A DNA stretch of 64,000 bases from Mycobacterium sp. DL (GTDB lineage Bacteria > Actinomycetota > Actinomycetes > Mycobacteriales > Mycobacteriaceae): assembly GCF_039729195.1 (NCBI RefSeq), contig NZ_CP155796.1, forward strand, positions 1,736,001 through 1,800,000, read 5' to 3'. Positions 8,011 through 15,477 of this stretch are shown in pieces. How positions within the stretch are numbered: the stretch's first letter is position 1; each line of letters begins with the position of its first letter. The position numbers and the translations under genes were made by a program. The notes beneath the pieces are model-generated. The model did not search any database and was not told where the DNA came from. It was given only the letters and a program-made list of their open reading frames with translations.

Positions 8011-8838
8011 CTACTCGCCGTGATCATGATCGCTGTGGTCGTCATGCAGCGGCACCGCGGGTGGGGCCGGAACTTCGGCTGTCGCCGGAACTTCGGCTGG
8101 CGCCGGTGCCGCTGACTCGTCGGCAGGCTCGTTCACCGGCGGCGGGGCGGCCGGCTCGTGGTTGCTCTCAGGGCTGTGGGCATGCTCGCCGGTAGTCCCA
8201 TGGTCATTGCCCTCCTCGGGCTCGGTGCCAGCGCCGTGGTGATCGCTCTGCGCATCCTCGGGCGTTGTCCCATGGTGCTCGCCATGCCCATCCTCGGGGG
8301 TCGTCCCGTGGTGACCGCCGTCTGCGCTCGCTGGCGCATGGCCGTGCTGCAGACCTGAAGCAACGCCCACCGTGGACGCCAGCGCCACGACACCGACTGC
8401 GCCCATGAGCACCAATGCGCTGCCAAACACCGGTACCGGCTCTCCTTGCAAGCCGCGGTACCACACCCAGCTGGCGCCCATCACGACGTAGATTTGAAGC
8501 AGCAGTGCGCAAAGGTCCGCGGCTTGGACCAATTCTGCTTCTCCCGCGTGGGGGCCGAATGGGGCTCCCGCGGTCCTGGACAGGGCCCACAGAGCAATGG
8601 CTCCAAGGTTGAGCATGATGCCCGCAGCAAGCACAGGAGTCGTGGATCGAGCGAGAACCAGCCGCGCCCAGAGCAGTTGGAAGAGGGCGATCGATGCGAA
8701 GAACACGCCAGCGGGCATCCACTCCTGCCAATGGGTGGGTACGACGGCGAAGTGGATGACCGCAGCGCCCAGCGAGGCGAGCGCGGCAAGCCGAGCCGCC
8801 AACCGGCTGTCGGTTTTCTTCGCTGTCCTCGGCGCCAC
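8011..8838 (-). CDS. Membrane protein with long His-rich C-terminal tail
   Basis: About 275 residues. Four to five hydrophobic segments occupy roughly the first 160 residues, beginning with a segment containing AAVIHFAVVPTHWQEW. The remainder is hydrophilic: two near-copies of an HHGTTPED unit (GGHHGTTPEDGHGEHHG), further GH/EHAH/NHEP clusters, a Pro/Ala-rich stretch and a DHSDHDHGE end. The tail could bind Cu, Zn or Ni, probably outside the membrane. A GTG at 8886 would add 16 Cys-rich residues; 8838 is preferred because the family-like sequence starts there. It is divergent from the DUF1942 gene at 9172 and both share a repeated upstream element. Function unknown; metal homeostasis is inferred from the tail and the neighbourhood. 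Confidence 0.75.
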   Translation of the reverse strand: MAPRTAKKTDSRLAARLAALASLGAAVIHFAVVPTHWQEWMPAGVFFASIALFQLLWARLVLARSTTPVLAAGIMLNLGAIALWALSRTAGAPFGPHAGEAELVQAADLCALLLQIYVVMGASWVWYRGLQGEPVPVFGSALVLMGAVGVVALASTVGVASGLQHGHAPASADGGHHGTTPEDGHGEHHGTTPEDAQSDHHGAGTEPEEGNDHGTTGEHAHSPESNHEPAAPPPVNEPADESAAPAPAEVPATAEVPAPPAVPLHDDHSDHDHGE

Positions 8839-8919
8839 CCAACCAGGATGACAGCGCCATCCGCGACAGCGGTTGCATGACGCCACATCTCAACCCGACC
8901 GAGATTCATTCGTCATCAA

Positions 8920-8940
8920 CTACTGCCTTCCTACGTAGAT
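8920..8940. promoter_or_regulatory. Repeated regulatory element, copy 1
   Basis: A 21-bp sequence beginning CTACTGCC and ending in the palindrome-containing CTACGTAGAT. It is 18/21 identical to 9089-9109 and lies 34-82 bp upstream of the minus-strand membrane gene, depending on its start. Probable operator of a shared repressor. Confidence 0.55.
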
Positions 8941-9088
8941 TACGTCGGTGCCGCCCTGTAGTCCGCTGAGTCTCAACCACTCCTATTCCGCGCTTGGTCG
9001 AGCCCTGCTGGAGGCGTTTCGACACCTGTTCGGAGCCCCTTTTGAACGACGCTTACGCGTGTAGTTATTCGCCGTGCACTGGACTCAT

Positions 9089-9109
9089 CTACTGTCTGGC
9101 TACGTAGAT
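9089..9109. promoter_or_regulatory. Repeated regulatory element, copy 2
   Basis: Second copy (CTACTGTC ... CTACGTAGAT), 62 bp upstream of the DUF1942 gene. TAC/GTA dyads of this kind recall BlaI/CopY-type winged-helix repressor sites, but no such regulator is in the window, so the factor is unknown. Confidence 0.55.
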
Positions 9110-9171
9110 GGTTGCTATGCTGCGCACGTGCTCGCGACCGTCCATTCACGTCGCACGGAAGGACACTCGAT

Positions 9172-9735
9172 ATGCGTCTTCGCGTTGTCATGGCGGTACT
9201 CGCCTCTGTGATTCTTTTCGGTGCCGCTTCTACTTTCGCGCCGCCCGCTGTAGCGGCGATGCCGTGCGGACACCAGTTCGGCTCGCCTCAACAGCTCACT
9301 GATGCGGGGGGCGCAGTCATCCAAGAATGGGTGATCTCGGATCTGCGGAAGTCTTCGGCCGATCTGCCTGGATTTACTGCTCCCGGGCAACTGTGGGAAG
9401 CTTCGGCCACCGTTAGAGCCGTAACCGGCGCGGTGACTCCGATAATTCCGAATCTTTACGCGGTCACCGCAGATGGGCAGCGTTACCCCGTGTTGTGGCA
9501 GATCGCCAGCCCGCAAGGACTTCCGGCTGCCACCCTCGGCCAGGGGCAGGCCTCCAGCGGTGCGATCTACTTCGATGCAGTCGGCCTGGAGCCCATGGCT
9601 GTGATTTACGACAATGGCACTGCTACGCAATTGATTTGGTGTTGCGACGGCTCAATGATGATGATGCCGATGGAGAACTGCCCGATGTGCGCTGACATGC
9701 AGCGCCCCTGCCCCCACTGTCCGGGCAGGATGTAG
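9172..9735 (+). CDS. Secreted MPT63-like (DUF1942) protein with Met/Cys-rich tail
   Basis: 187 residues. ATG 9172 follows AAGGA, and a Sec signal peptide (residues 1 to about 30, ending AVAAM) comes next. The central 110 residues form an MPT63/DUF1942-like immunoglobulin-type beta domain (EWVISDLRKS, PGQLWEASATVRAV, PNLYAVTADGQRYPVLW). The last 30 residues are unusual: four consecutive Met, then CPMC, further Cys and CPHC (two C-x2-C pairs). MPT63 itself has no such tail as I know it. Thiol/thioether clusters suggest extracytoplasmic Cu(I) binding, in line with the adjacent copper operon and the divergent His-tailed membrane protein. The domain call is fairly sure; the metal role is inference. 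Confidence 0.75.
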   Translation: MRLRVVMAVLASVILFGAASTFAPPAVAAMPCGHQFGSPQQLTDAGGAVIQEWVISDLRKSSADLPGFTAPGQLWEASATVRAVTGAVTPIIPNLYAVTADGQRYPVLWQIASPQGLPAATLGQGQASSGAIYFDAVGLEPMAVIYDNGTATQLIWCCDGSMMMMPMENCPMCADMQRPCPHCPGRM

Positions 9736-10054
9736 TCCGTGAGGACTTGACGGTCACGCGGGCGGCTCGGGTGGAGTCAGCTACGGGCTCAGCTGGGACT
9801 TTGGCGCAGCCGAGAGTAGCCATGCGTCACCGGAGAACACCGCGATCGGGGGACCACCAGGAGGGCCTGCCTGCCGGAGGAGAGTTCCGACGACGCCCAC
9901 CGCTGTGTCCGACGACGGCGGTGCCACGTTGACTTGCTCCCCGGCCATACAGCAACGATGCGCCGCCTGCAACGTCCGCCATCGGTTGGACACGGCCCGC
10001 GCCGTTGGGCGCAAAATGACGGGTATGTCGGTGGCGGCCGGTATATTTTCTGGT
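9736..10054. other. Intergenic stretch before the HTH-ImmA system
   Basis: No supportable gene. Its right end carries repeated GGTAT motifs (10022, 10040, 10053), a possible -10 (TATATT, 10042-10047) and the start of the palindrome at 10053, consistent with the promoter-operator of the next two genes. Confidence 0.5.
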
Positions 10055-10068
10055 ATGTCCCCATACCT
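10053..10068. promoter_or_regulatory. Palindromic operator over the start of the HTH-ImmA operon
   Basis: GGTATG-TCCC-CATACC is a perfect 6-bp inverted repeat with a 4-bp spacer. It overlaps the ATG at 10055 and sits just after TATATT. Another GGTATG half-site lies at 10022-10027. It is a natural autoregulatory site for the HTH protein encoded by the second gene. Confidence 0.6.
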
Positions 10069-10666
10069 CGATCCGCAACAGGTCGTCGACGACCTCGGTG
10101 ACAAGTTTCTGTCGGCTTTCGTCAAGGCCATCGATGCCGCTCGGGGCGATCTTGGCGATTTCCAGGAGTTTAAGCCGCAGTGGTTCGTCGATTTCTCCAA
10201 GCGATTCGTCGCGAACTTCATTCACGAACGCATGTGGGCCAGCATGGTGGCTCAGGTCTCAGACCATTCTGGGGTGGTCATCGTCGATCAAGAGCCGACT
10301 CGGCAGGTTCACTTCGGCGCCAACTACGTGCTGCGGTTCAAGCGGCACTCCAGCAAACTAAGGATTCAGAGTTTTCCGACCGTCGGGGCCACGGCGTTCT
10401 GGACGAATGACGCCACCCTTCCCGGCCTCGAGTTGTATTCGCTGGCCTTGGGTTACATCTGGGACGCCGAGCTCGGTGAGATCGGCGACACCATTCTGTC
10501 GTTCCGTCAGGGCAAGGACAATCCGATCTGGTCGGTGACTCTCAACGACGATGGTGACGCGGCGACCGGCATCACCTGGGAGCCGATGGATCCGGACCTG
10601 CCGCAGCTCGACCTCAGCGATGTCGTTGAGGAAGAGGGCGACGAAGGGACAACGGACGACTCATGA
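10055..10666 (+). CDS. Unknown partner protein of an HTH-ImmA/IrrE regulator
   Basis: 203 residues from ATG 10055; in-frame ATGs at 10016 and 10025 are alternatives. 10055 is preferred because TATATT lies 8-13 bp upstream, which suits a leaderless message. No signal peptide or membrane segment. The N-terminal half is helical (QQVVDDLGDKF, PQWFVDFSKRFVANFIHERMW), the middle is beta-rich (VHFGANYVLRFKRHSSKLRIQSFP) and the last 25 residues are strongly acidic. I do not recognise a named family. It overlaps the next gene by 4 bp (ATGA 10663-10666), so the two are translationally coupled. Context suggests toxin/antitoxin, defence or island-maintenance function, but no catalytic motif is visible. 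Confidence 0.7.
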   Translation: MSPYLDPQQVVDDLGDKFLSAFVKAIDAARGDLGDFQEFKPQWFVDFSKRFVANFIHERMWASMVAQVSDHSGVVIVDQEPTRQVHFGANYVLRFKRHSSKLRIQSFPTVGATAFWTNDATLPGLELYSLALGYIWDAELGEIGDTILSFRQGKDNPIWSVTLNDDGDAATGITWEPMDPDLPQLDLSDVVEEEGDEGTTDDS

Positions 10667-11709
10667 CAAGAATCGGCGACGTCATTCTCACCGCCCGACG
10701 CGCCGCCGGACTCACGCAGGAAGAGCTCGCAGCGCGGCTTGGGATCACCCAAGCCGCTCTGTCCCGTTACGAGAACGACCTGCGGGAGCCCGACGATGAG
10801 ATCGTGGAGCGGCTCAGCCAAATTCTCGACGTATCACCGGAGTTCCTCACTCATCCTTTCCAACTGACCGGCGCCATCGCGGCCGACGCACACATGCGTC
10901 GACAAAAGACGACGAAGGTCACCGATTGGAAAACGGCCGAGTCGAAACTCAATCTGTACCGGATGCGGACGGCTTTTCTACTGCGCCGGGTGCCCATGAA
11001 CCCGACGAACCACATCCCCACGTTCGATCCAGACGACACCAGCCCCGGTGATGCGGCACGGATGGTCCGAGCCCAATGGCGGATGCCCATTGGGCCGGTC
11101 CGAAACCTCACTCGGTGGATCGAATCTGCGGGCGTGATGGTCATTGAGGAACACCTCGGTACGAGGCGCATCGACGGGCTTTCCCAGTGGGCCAGCGACT
11201 ACCCGGTCGTGATGCTGAATGCTGACCTGCCAACCGACCGGAAACGTTGGACTCTTGCCCATGAGCTCGGACACCTGGTGCTGCATTCGAACTACATCGA
11301 TCCCGACGTCGAGGATCAAGCGAATGAATTCGCGGCTGAGTTCCTGATGCCGCGTCACGTCATTGAATCGGATCTCCGTGATCTGGCGCCGGCGAGGTTG
11401 ATTGCTTTGAAGAGGGTTTGGGGAGTATCGATGGCCGCGATATTCGAGCATGCGTACCGCATCGGAAAAGCCACGCCCGCCGACCGTGCCAAGTTCTACC
11501 GGATGCTCAACTCGCGGGGCTGGCGCCGAGTTGAACCTGGGTCCGACGAGCTCGTCGACGAAGTGCCTGAACTGGCGAAGACCATCGGAGGGACGTTGAT
11601 CACCAACGGCGGACTGAGCCGAGACGAGGTAGCCAAGCTGACCGGCCGTCGCGGCGCCGAGAATGAGGCGGTGTTCCTGCCTCCCGACACAAGACTCCGA
11701 GCGCTATGA
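10663..11709 (+). CDS. XRE-family regulator fused to ImmA/IrrE metallopeptidase domain
   Basis: 348 residues. Residues 1-60 form an HTH_3/XRE domain (GLTQEELAARLGITQAALSRYEN). The middle and C-terminal parts hold a COG2856 (ImmA/IrrE) zinc-peptidase domain with HELGHLVLH around residue 200 and the later acidic EDQANEFAAEFLMP segment. This architecture is used by mobile-element regulators (ImmR/ImmA of ICEBs1 as separate genes; IrrE/DdrO) and by toxin-antitoxin or defence pairs, in which the protease cleaves a repressor or antitoxin. Coupled to the upstream unknown gene, it probably controls it transcriptionally via the palindrome at 10053 and perhaps proteolytically. Confidence 0.88.
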   Translation: MTRIGDVILTARRAAGLTQEELAARLGITQAALSRYENDLREPDDEIVERLSQILDVSPEFLTHPFQLTGAIAADAHMRRQKTTKVTDWKTAESKLNLYRMRTAFLLRRVPMNPTNHIPTFDPDDTSPGDAARMVRAQWRMPIGPVRNLTRWIESAGVMVIEEHLGTRRIDGLSQWASDYPVVMLNADLPTDRKRWTLAHELGHLVLHSNYIDPDVEDQANEFAAEFLMPRHVIESDLRDLAPARLIALKRVWGVSMAAIFEHAYRIGKATPADRAKFYRMLNSRGWRRVEPGSDELVDEVPELAKTIGGTLITNGGLSRDEVAKLTGRRGAENEAVFLPPDTRLRAL

Positions 11710-11713
11710 CAAA

Positions 11714-11732
11714 TACCCACCCTGAGTGGGTA
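11714..11732 (+). terminator. Hairpin after the HTH-ImmA operon
   Basis: TACCCAC-CCTGA-GTGGGTA is a perfect 7-bp stem five bases after the stop codon. No U-tract follows, so it may be a weak or factor-assisted terminator. Confidence 0.45.
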
Positions 11733-12143
11733 AGGCACATTGCACACCAGCACGACCGCAGCGAGTGTAGATATCGACGATAAGCATCCCCGACAAATGT
11801 CAGAGCCGGATTCAAGGCGATCCTTTAACCAGGTTTCGCGTGGCCACGGAGCCCATGATCATCTGGCCACGGCGCTCGCCGGGCGAGTGGGCATAGAAAG
11901 CATTCGTTGTGCGGCAGCACCGACATCACCCGTTGACGCCGCCTGCCTCCCTGGGGTCAAGCGTGTCGTCTGCCAGGAGGATGGGACCAGTGTGAGCTGA
12001 TTTTGCCAGGGTGATGGGACCACCTGGATTGCCAGTTATGGGACCACCGGCGCGTCGCGTCGGTGGTCCCTTCATCTGTTCGTTTGATCGCCGTGACGGT
12101 CCAAGTCACGGAGGCGGCGGGCATGGCTTTTCGGGAGGTCAGT

Positions 12144-13745
12144 GTGAACGAGATCAGGGAAGTGCTGCGGGTGTGGCTGGGGGTCGCTGGGCTACCGGCA
12201 CCGGGCTACCGCACGATCGCCGCGCATTGCGGCGTGGACCGCAAAACGGTGCGCCGCTACGTCGAGGCCGCGCAAGCGGCTGGTCTGCACCGCAGCGACG
12301 GCGTTGAGGCCGTCGATGACGGGTTGATCGGGGCGGTCGCCGACGCGGTGCGCCCGGTACGCCCCGATGGCCACGGCGCAGCGTGGGAACAGCTGCTGGG
12401 GTTTGAGGACCAGATCACCGCGTGGGTGGCCGGTGATGGTGAGCGGCGTCCGTTGACGATCACCAAGATCGAGACCCTGCTGGCCCGTCAGGGGTGCGTG
12501 GTGCCGTATCGAACGTTGAACCGATTCGCCGGTGAGCGTTGCGGTTTCGGGCGCAAGGACACCACGGTGCGGGTCGCCGACGGGGATCCCGGGGTGGAAT
12601 GCCAGATCGATTTCGGCTACCTCGGGATGCTCACCGACGCCGACGATGGGCGGCGTCGCAAGGTGTACGCGTTGATCTTCACCGCCGTCTACTCCCGACA
12701 CATGTTCGTGTGGCTGACCTACTCGCAGACCCTGGCGGCGGTGATCGCCGGATGCCAGGCGGCGTGGGAGTTCTTCGGCGGCGTGTTCACGGTGCTGATC
12801 CCAGACAATCTCAAACCGGTGATCGCTGCCGCTGATGCGGTCAATCCCCGATTCACCCAGGGCTGGCTCGACTACGCCGGCCATGTCGGGTTCCTCACCG
12901 ACCCGGCCCGGGTGCGCTCCCCGAAAGACAAACCGCGGGTGGAACGCGCGGTGCAGTACGTCCGCCGAAGCTTCTGGGACGGTGAAACATTCACCAGTAT
13001 TGAGCAGGCACAGCAGGCTGTCACCGCGTGGTGTCTTCGTACTGCCGGAACCCGTATCCACGGCAGCACGTGTGCACGGCCAGTGGAGGTGTTCACCACC
13101 GAAGAACAGGCCCTACTGCTTCCGGTGCCGGGCGCTTACGACGTGCCGATGTTCAAGACCGTAAAGGTGCACCGCGACTTCCACGCCGAAGTCGCCAAAG
13201 CGCTGTACTCGCTGCCCGAGCAATGGATCGGCACCGCGTTGGACGTGCGCGCCGATAGTGAGCTGGTGAAGTTCTATCACCGCGGCACGCTGGTCAAAGT
13301 CCATCCCCGCCAGCCTCCGGGTGGCCGCAGCACCGACCGCGCCGATCTGCCCGAACACAAGGCCGTCTACGCATTGCGGGACCTGACGACGTTGATCGCC
13401 ACCTGCTCGGCACACGGCCCCAACATCGGGATCTACGCTGAACGCATCCTCGATGATCCATTGCCCTGGACCCGGATGCGCACCGTCTACCGACTCCAAG
13501 GCCTGGTGCGCCGCTACGGCGCCGGTCGCGTCGAGCAGGCATGTTCGCTCTCGCTGGACCTCGAGGTCGTCTCGGTCAACAAGATCGCCTCGATGCTCGA
13601 ACGTGCCACGGAGAACACGATCCCGGTACTGCCGCTGGCCGTCGGCCACAACGCTACCCGGTTCTCGCGTGATCCATCTGAATTCAACACCACCTCAACA
13701 TCATTGACCGTCATCGCCAACGCTGACTCCGAGGGGGCCTGCTGA
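12144..13745 (+). CDS. istA: IS21 transposase IstA
   Basis: 533 residues from GTG 12144, placed 5 nt after GGGAGG. The N-terminal helix-turn-helix (YRTIAAHCGVDRKTVRRYVEAA) is followed by an rve/DDE integrase core: D in ECQIDFGYLG, D in VLIPDNLKP and E in KDKPRVERAVQYVRR. A Mu B-C-like C-terminal domain follows. It is the strand-transferase of the element and works with the IstB ATPase. An ATG at 12123 is an alternative start. Confidence 0.92.
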   Translation: MNEIREVLRVWLGVAGLPAPGYRTIAAHCGVDRKTVRRYVEAAQAAGLHRSDGVEAVDDGLIGAVADAVRPVRPDGHGAAWEQLLGFEDQITAWVAGDGERRPLTITKIETLLARQGCVVPYRTLNRFAGERCGFGRKDTTVRVADGDPGVECQIDFGYLGMLTDADDGRRRKVYALIFTAVYSRHMFVWLTYSQTLAAVIAGCQAAWEFFGGVFTVLIPDNLKPVIAAADAVNPRFTQGWLDYAGHVGFLTDPARVRSPKDKPRVERAVQYVRRSFWDGETFTSIEQAQQAVTAWCLRTAGTRIHGSTCARPVEVFTTEEQALLLPVPGAYDVPMFKTVKVHRDFHAEVAKALYSLPEQWIGTALDVRADSELVKFYHRGTLVKVHPRQPPGGRSTDRADLPEHKAVYALRDLTTLIATCSAHGPNIGIYAERILDDPLPWTRMRTVYRLQGLVRRYGAGRVEQACSLSLDLEVVSVNKIASMLERATENTIPVLPLAVGHNATRFSRDPSEFNTTSTSLTVIANADSEGAC

Positions 13746-13746
13746 C

Positions 13747-14547
13747 ATGAGCTCTACCAACCGCGCACCTGCCGACCCGGTCGGCGCCGACCTCACCCGA
13801 CTGCTCAAGGCGCTCAAACTCGGCGCCCTGGCCGACACCCTGCCCGAACGGGCCGCCCTGGCCCGCCAGCACAAACTCAGCCACATCGGATTCCTGGAAA
13901 CACTGCTCGCCGACGAGGTATCTCGACGCGAATCCCGATCAGCCGCCCTACGGGCGAATAAGGCCGGCCTCGACCCCACGATGCGTTTCGACACCTGGAC
14001 CGCGCAACAGGACCTGCGCTACGACCGCACCCTGCTCGGCGACCTGACCTCGCTACGATTCCTCGACGCCGGACAGTCCGCAATCATCCTCGGACCCGTC
14101 GGCGTAGGCAAAACACATCTAGCGAATGCACTGGGGCACATAGCCATTCGCCGCCGCCACAGCGTCCTGTTTGCCCGATCCGACAAACTGTTCACCCGGC
14201 TACGCGCCGCCCGACTCGACCACACCGTCGACGCTGAAATCCGCCGGCTGGCGGCCGTCGACGTCCTCATCATCGACGACTTCGCGCTGCGGCCCCTCGG
14301 TGCCACCGAAACCAGCGACTTCTACGAAATCGTCGTCGAACGCCACCAGAACAAGACCACCATCGTCACATCCAACCGCGAACCCGCCGAATGGTTGACC
14401 ATGACCGCCGACACCCTGCTCGCCCAATCAGCCATCGACCGACTCACCGCTGCAGCCCACACCCTGGTCATCGAAGGACCGTCCTACCGCCAACGCACCC
14501 GACCCGGACAGCTTGACCCAGCCGAACCCGACGAGCATCCTCAATAA
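13747..14547 (+). CDS. istB: IS21 helper ATPase IstB
   Basis: 266 residues, one base after the istA stop. An AAA+ domain holds Walker A GPVGVGKTH around residue 118, Walker B VDVLIIDDFALRPLG around residue 174, and sensor TSNREP. It is the DnaA/DnaC-like regulator that directs target choice and stimulates IstA. Length is normal for the family and no disruption is seen. Confidence 0.93.
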   Translation: MSSTNRAPADPVGADLTRLLKALKLGALADTLPERAALARQHKLSHIGFLETLLADEVSRRESRSAALRANKAGLDPTMRFDTWTAQQDLRYDRTLLGDLTSLRFLDAGQSAIILGPVGVGKTHLANALGHIAIRRRHSVLFARSDKLFTRLRAARLDHTVDAEIRRLAAVDVLIIDDFALRPLGATETSDFYEIVVERHQNKTTIVTSNREPAEWLTMTADTLLAQSAIDRLTAAAHTLVIEGPSYRQRTRPGQLDPAEPDEHPQ

Positions 14548-14776
14548 CGCGCCACGGTGGTCCCATCCCCCTGGCAATCAGGTGGTCCCATCACCCTGGC
14601 AAGCGACAAAGCGGGTTGCAGGCGGGCTGACGCGCCGTCGATGTGAACGGATTTGTGAACGAAACCCTGCGCAACAGAGGCGACCGCATCGACACGGTGT
14701 GACATGCGAGATGCCAAATCGCAGCCGACCTGCACGTTAGCGACGTAGGTAGAAGCGCGAGACCGCAACCGGCCGG

Positions 14777-14818
14777 CTCATAACCCAGAGGTCGCAGGTT
14801 CGAATCCTGTCCCCGCTA
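14777..14818 (+). other. 3' half of tRNA-Met (CAU): probable island attachment site
   Basis: From the anticodon loop CTCATAA (anticodon 14779-14781) onward this is a perfect tRNA 3' half: CCCAG anticodon-stem strand, T-arm with TTCGAAT loop (14794-14810), acceptor strand CCCCGCT and discriminator A at 14818. The bases before the loop (GCCGG) cannot pair properly with CCCAG, and no 5' half with AGCGGGG lies upstream. The tRNA sequence therefore starts at the anticodon loop, the classic crossover point of tyrosine integrases. This fits attR of an element lying to the left, with the intact tRNA at its far end. Confidence 0.75.
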
Positions 14819-14828
14819 CTAGGTAGAA

Positions 14829-14860
14829 CGGCCCCCGGAGATTACTCCGGGGGCCGTTTT
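14829..14860 (+). terminator. Intrinsic terminator after the tRNA-Met 3' half
   Basis: CGGCCCCCGGAG-ATTA-CTCCGGGGGCCG followed by TTTT: a perfect 12-bp GC-rich stem with a U-tract, 10 bp after the tRNA end. It is most likely the native terminator of the interrupted tRNA gene, marking the chromosome side of the junction. Confidence 0.9.
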
Positions 14861-15118
14861 CATGGGTGGCGTGTGAGCGAGTTGTGAACGTCAGGCTGGG
14901 CGGCGGAACTCGACTCGACTGACTAACGCCCTGCGGATCACCCGACAGCTCTCCCGGGAGTGCTGCCTCATCCTGTCGACATTTGAGGCCAATCACCTCC
15001 TGTCTCTTCGTATGCCTCCCGTTGGGTGGGAGGAGCAGCCTTGGGGGCACACCGGTGCAGTAGTTGTGGGTCGTCTGAAAATTCAAACGGCGGAATCAAC
15101 GCCAGGGAAGGTTGCACC

Positions 15119-15331
15119 ATGGGAGCGTTAGGGCCGAATGAGGGAGTCGCTGCCGAGCTCGCCGATGACGGGGAACGCGACGAAGAAGTGCTAGCTCCGG
15201 GCACTCCTGGTGCGGAAGGATCGCACCCCGTAGAGGTGCAGGAGGCCCTCGATGTTCCGGGAACTGCCACTGAAGCGGCACCTGCGAGCAATCCGTCTGA
15301 GCAGCCGCCGCTTCCAGACTTCAACTCTTAG
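15119..15331 (+). CDS. Small acidic protein of unknown function
   Basis: Seventy residues from ATG 15119, preceded by GGGAAGG. Rich in Glu, Asp, Ala and Pro, with no hydrophobic segment and no Cys; it ends PPLPDFNS. Low complexity suggests an intrinsically disordered cytoplasmic protein. No family recognised. It stands alone between the tRNA terminator and a minus-strand gene. Reading frames on the opposite strand are also open, so coding status is uncertain. Confidence 0.4.
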   Translation: MGALGPNEGVAAELADDGERDEEVLAPGTPGAEGSHPVEVQEALDVPGTATEAAPASNPSEQPPLPDFNS

Positions 15332-15477
15332 GAGAAGCCCTGGGACGCGTGTCGGGGACGGAGCGGACACGGTTCCGGGCAGTCGCCACGGGTGAAAAAG
15401 TAGACCGCCCAACCAGATTGAATGGGTGATCTCCGTCGGGGAAGGGTCTCGATTCGGCTTCTGTACGGGTCGCTGGA

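Larger units (their letters stand above)
11964..14608 (+). mobile_element. Complete IS21-family insertion sequence
   Basis: A 2645-bp element with TGTCG...CGACA ends. Its 26-bp terminal inverted repeats (11964-11989 and 14583-14608) match at 22 of 26 positions. It is flanked by a perfect 5-bp target duplication AAGCG (11959-11963 and 14609-14613). Internal subterminal repeats of the TTGCCAG...GGGACCACC type occur at 12003-12024 and 12029-12048 on the left and 14556-14577 on the right, as usual for IstA binding sites in IS21. It carries intact istA and istB. Intact ends, genes and target duplication suggest recent insertion and possible activity. Confidence 0.93.

Noticed and set aside
8920..9109. 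BlaI/CopY operators as a firm call
   Set aside because: The TAC/GTA dyads are only loosely similar and no BlaI/CopY gene is in view; kept as unassigned repeated elements.
14700..14776. Possible 5' half of the tRNA-Met upstream of the 3' half
   Set aside because: GCGACG near 14740 resembles the needed AGCGGGG only partly, D-arm pairing fails and the 5' anticodon strand cannot pair, so no intact tRNA is called.
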